Assembly: GCF_014117265.1 (NCBI RefSeq)
Contig: NZ_CP059833.1
Location: forward strand, 1,271,069 to 1,335,068
DNA from: Corynebacterium hindlerae
Lineage (GTDB): Bacteria; Actinomycetota; Actinomycetes; Mycobacteriales; Mycobacteriaceae
Reading direction: 5' to 3'
DNA length: 64,000 bases
Below, piece after piece: positions 62,912-64,000 of this stretch. The translations under genes and the position numbers were made by a program. Under the pieces are notes generated by a model. It searched no databases. It was not told the DNA's origin and saw only the letters and a list, made by a program, of their open reading frames with translations. Each line of letters opens with the position of its first letter. Position 1 is the stretch's first letter.

Positions 62912-63359
62912 GCAAATCCTGATCGACGAAGAAATCCTGCGGGAATTGTTGTGGGAGAAACCCAGCGAATGGGCGAAGAAGGAGGCCCGTAAAGCACTCA
63001 CCCCACCACCCGCCGTCGGCACCAAATGCACCCACGAAAAATGGGGCAACGTGATCGTGCTTGATGTGCTGGATAACAGCATTGTCACCGTGTTTGCGAA
63101 AGACCGTAACCCGGAACTAATCACCCTGGACGTGTCCGAACTCAAGTTCCACCCCACCACGCTTTTCACCGTGTCCGAGTTTGAGGCCGCCCCTGAGGGC
63201 ACGATCGTGGACAATGCCAGCGCCATGATGCACCTACGAATGAAAGACTCAGGTTATTGGCTTTGTGACGACGAAGGGAACCTAAACACCAGCACAGAAA
63301 TGCCGAAATACGGCCCGTGGTACGTCATCCGATGGGGGCAAGGCAATGGCGTGGCGTAA
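62904..63359 (+). CDS. Hypothetical phage protein (151 aa)
   Basis: 151 aa. LLWEKPSEWAKKEARKA, then PPAVGTKCTHEKWGNVIVLD, a small SH3/Tudor-like beta segment, and a C-terminal part ending GPWYVIRWGQGNG. GTG 62904 follows GGGAG by 7 nt and overlaps the previous gene. No known function. Confidence 0.6.
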   Translation: MSKQILIDEEILRELLWEKPSEWAKKEARKALTPPPAVGTKCTHEKWGNVIVLDVLDNSIVTVFAKDRNPELITLDVSELKFHPTTLFTVSEFEAAPEGTIVDNASAMMHLRMKDSGYWLCDDEGNLNTSTEMPKYGPWYVIRWGQGNGVA

Positions 63360-63873
63360 AAGCAAAGCTATCCGTAAAGCGTGGATTAAAGACGGGCGCC
63401 CGTTTTACATCGGCTGGGGGGTGGTGGCCCGCCGTGGCCCGGTGTGGACACTGGAAGGTAAAGAACACATCGAAATCAATAAAATTTTTACCGAATTGGA
63501 AGGCAAACAGATGACACTCCCACCGCTGGAAGAGTTGAAGCAGCTGCAACAGCAGGCCACACCAGGGCCGTGGAGGTGCGACGGCGCGGGGTTCATCACC
63601 GCGTGCGACCATGAGGATGATGACCTCGCCACCCGCGTGATCGACATCAACCGCTACTGGGAAAACCAAGACTGTAACCGGCCCGTTGATTTTCAGCTCG
63701 CAGCCCTCGCCCCCGCCTTGTTGGCTGAGGTGATCCGCATGCGTGAGCGGGTAGCCGATGCGCGGGATATGGCCCGGCAACTGTCCGAAAACCCCACCAT
63801 CATGACCACCGAACAACACCTGTTCGCCGACATCGCCGACGAACTCGACGAAACCTTAGGAGAACACCAATGA
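63346..63873 (+). CDS. Ead/Ea22-like phage protein
   Basis: 175 aa. The C-terminal part (PLEELKQLQQQATPGPWRCD, then FQLAALAPALLAEVIRMRER) follows the pattern of Ea22/Ead-like early phage proteins. The first 55 residues are basic and unrelated. GGAAGG at ~63498 before an in-frame ATG at 63511 suggests that the Ead part can also be made separately. It overlaps the previous gene by 14 bp. Confidence 0.55.
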   Translation: MAWRKSKAIRKAWIKDGRPFYIGWGVVARRGPVWTLEGKEHIEINKIFTELEGKQMTLPPLEELKQLQQQATPGPWRCDGAGFITACDHEDDDLATRVIDINRYWENQDCNRPVDFQLAALAPALLAEVIRMRERVADARDMARQLSENPTIMTTEQHLFADIADELDETLGEHQ

Positions 63874-64000
63874 CCAACTTCATCACTGAACTGAAAAAAA
63901 TCAGCCCAGCCGTCCAAGCACTCTACAATGCAGCAGATTCGATGGACAATCTCGCCACACTCGACACCTGGCGTGGGAACTCACATGAAGAAATCCGCGG
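63870..64000 (+). CDS. Hypothetical phage protein, cut by the window end
   Basis: The first 43 residues are visible (MTNFITELKKISPAVQALYN, then a helical stretch). TTAGGAG precedes ATG 63870, which overlaps the previous stop. The rest is outside the window. Confidence 0.6.
   Translation, partial: MTNFITELKKISPAVQALYNAADSMDNLATLDTWRGNSHEEIR

Overview
The window is chromosomal DNA of a Corynebacterium, read here with no database. The core genes and their order match that genus: glxR (Crp family) next to nth, a thioredoxin-like gene, a NUDIX gene and a MarP-type protease; whiB4/whcA next to a class A PBP; an Mrp antiporter operon; sigC, asd and lysC; leuA; murT-gatD; and recR-ebfC-dnaX-ffs. Species cannot be fixed from this sequence. 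A five-gene sortase/pilin island in the order srt, spaD, srt, spaE, spaF is the arrangement known from the C. diphtheriae group and some other pathogenic or commensal corynebacteria.

Layout. 1-9.3 kb: MarP (cut by the window edge), NUDIX, TlpA-like, nth, glxR, an MBL hydrolase, RidA, a 51-aa DUF4177 protein, whiB, a PBP, a YqeY-like protein, a phosphoesterase and tRNA-Pro. 9.4-9.8 kb: two copies of a 74-bp palindrome-ended repeat. 9.8-17.1 kb: csoR-like, a YhgE-like membrane protein and mrpA-C-D-E-F-G. 17.1-23.1 kb: a second palindromic repeat family, an Ohr/OsmC protein, sigC, asd, lysC, a DMT-like permease and a PIG-V-like mannosyltransferase. 23.1-31.3 kb: pilus island. 31.5-44.7 kb: leuA with a Leu-rich leader peptide, a DnaQ-like/BRCT protein, murT/gatD, recR, ebfC, dnaX, a SUFU-domain protein, aspT, SRP RNA, tRNA-Ser(GGA), the third 74-bp repeat copy, a GNAT gene broken by a 34-bp tandem duplication, and two small membrane proteins. 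44.7-52.8 kb: a tgt without the usual zinc cysteines, an AT-rich MFS-type gene, an MMPL transporter, tRNA-Ser(CGA), CsbD, tadA with its partner gene, tyrA and ferritin.

From 52.8 kb to the end is the left part of a prophage integrated in tRNA-Arg(ACG). The chromosome side keeps only the 3' piece of the tRNA. Then come integrase, a divergent repressor/HTH switch, a YqaJ-type exonuclease with RecT, a replication protein whose linker DNA carries a 12-bp iteron array, SSB, a methyltransferase, many small early genes and a hexapeptide-repeat protein. Structural, lysis and right-end genes lie outside the window.

The strongest unexplained signals are: two families of fixed-length palindromic intergenic repeats; a C/A-rich start-associated sequence upstream of five prophage gene groups; the 12-bp-register iterons; the reversible-looking 34-bp duplication; and the zinc-ligand-less Tgt. 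Many chromosomal starts lie 6-8 nt after a TANNNT hexamer, the signature of leaderless mRNAs. I used that signature, with Shine-Dalgarno matches, to choose starts.
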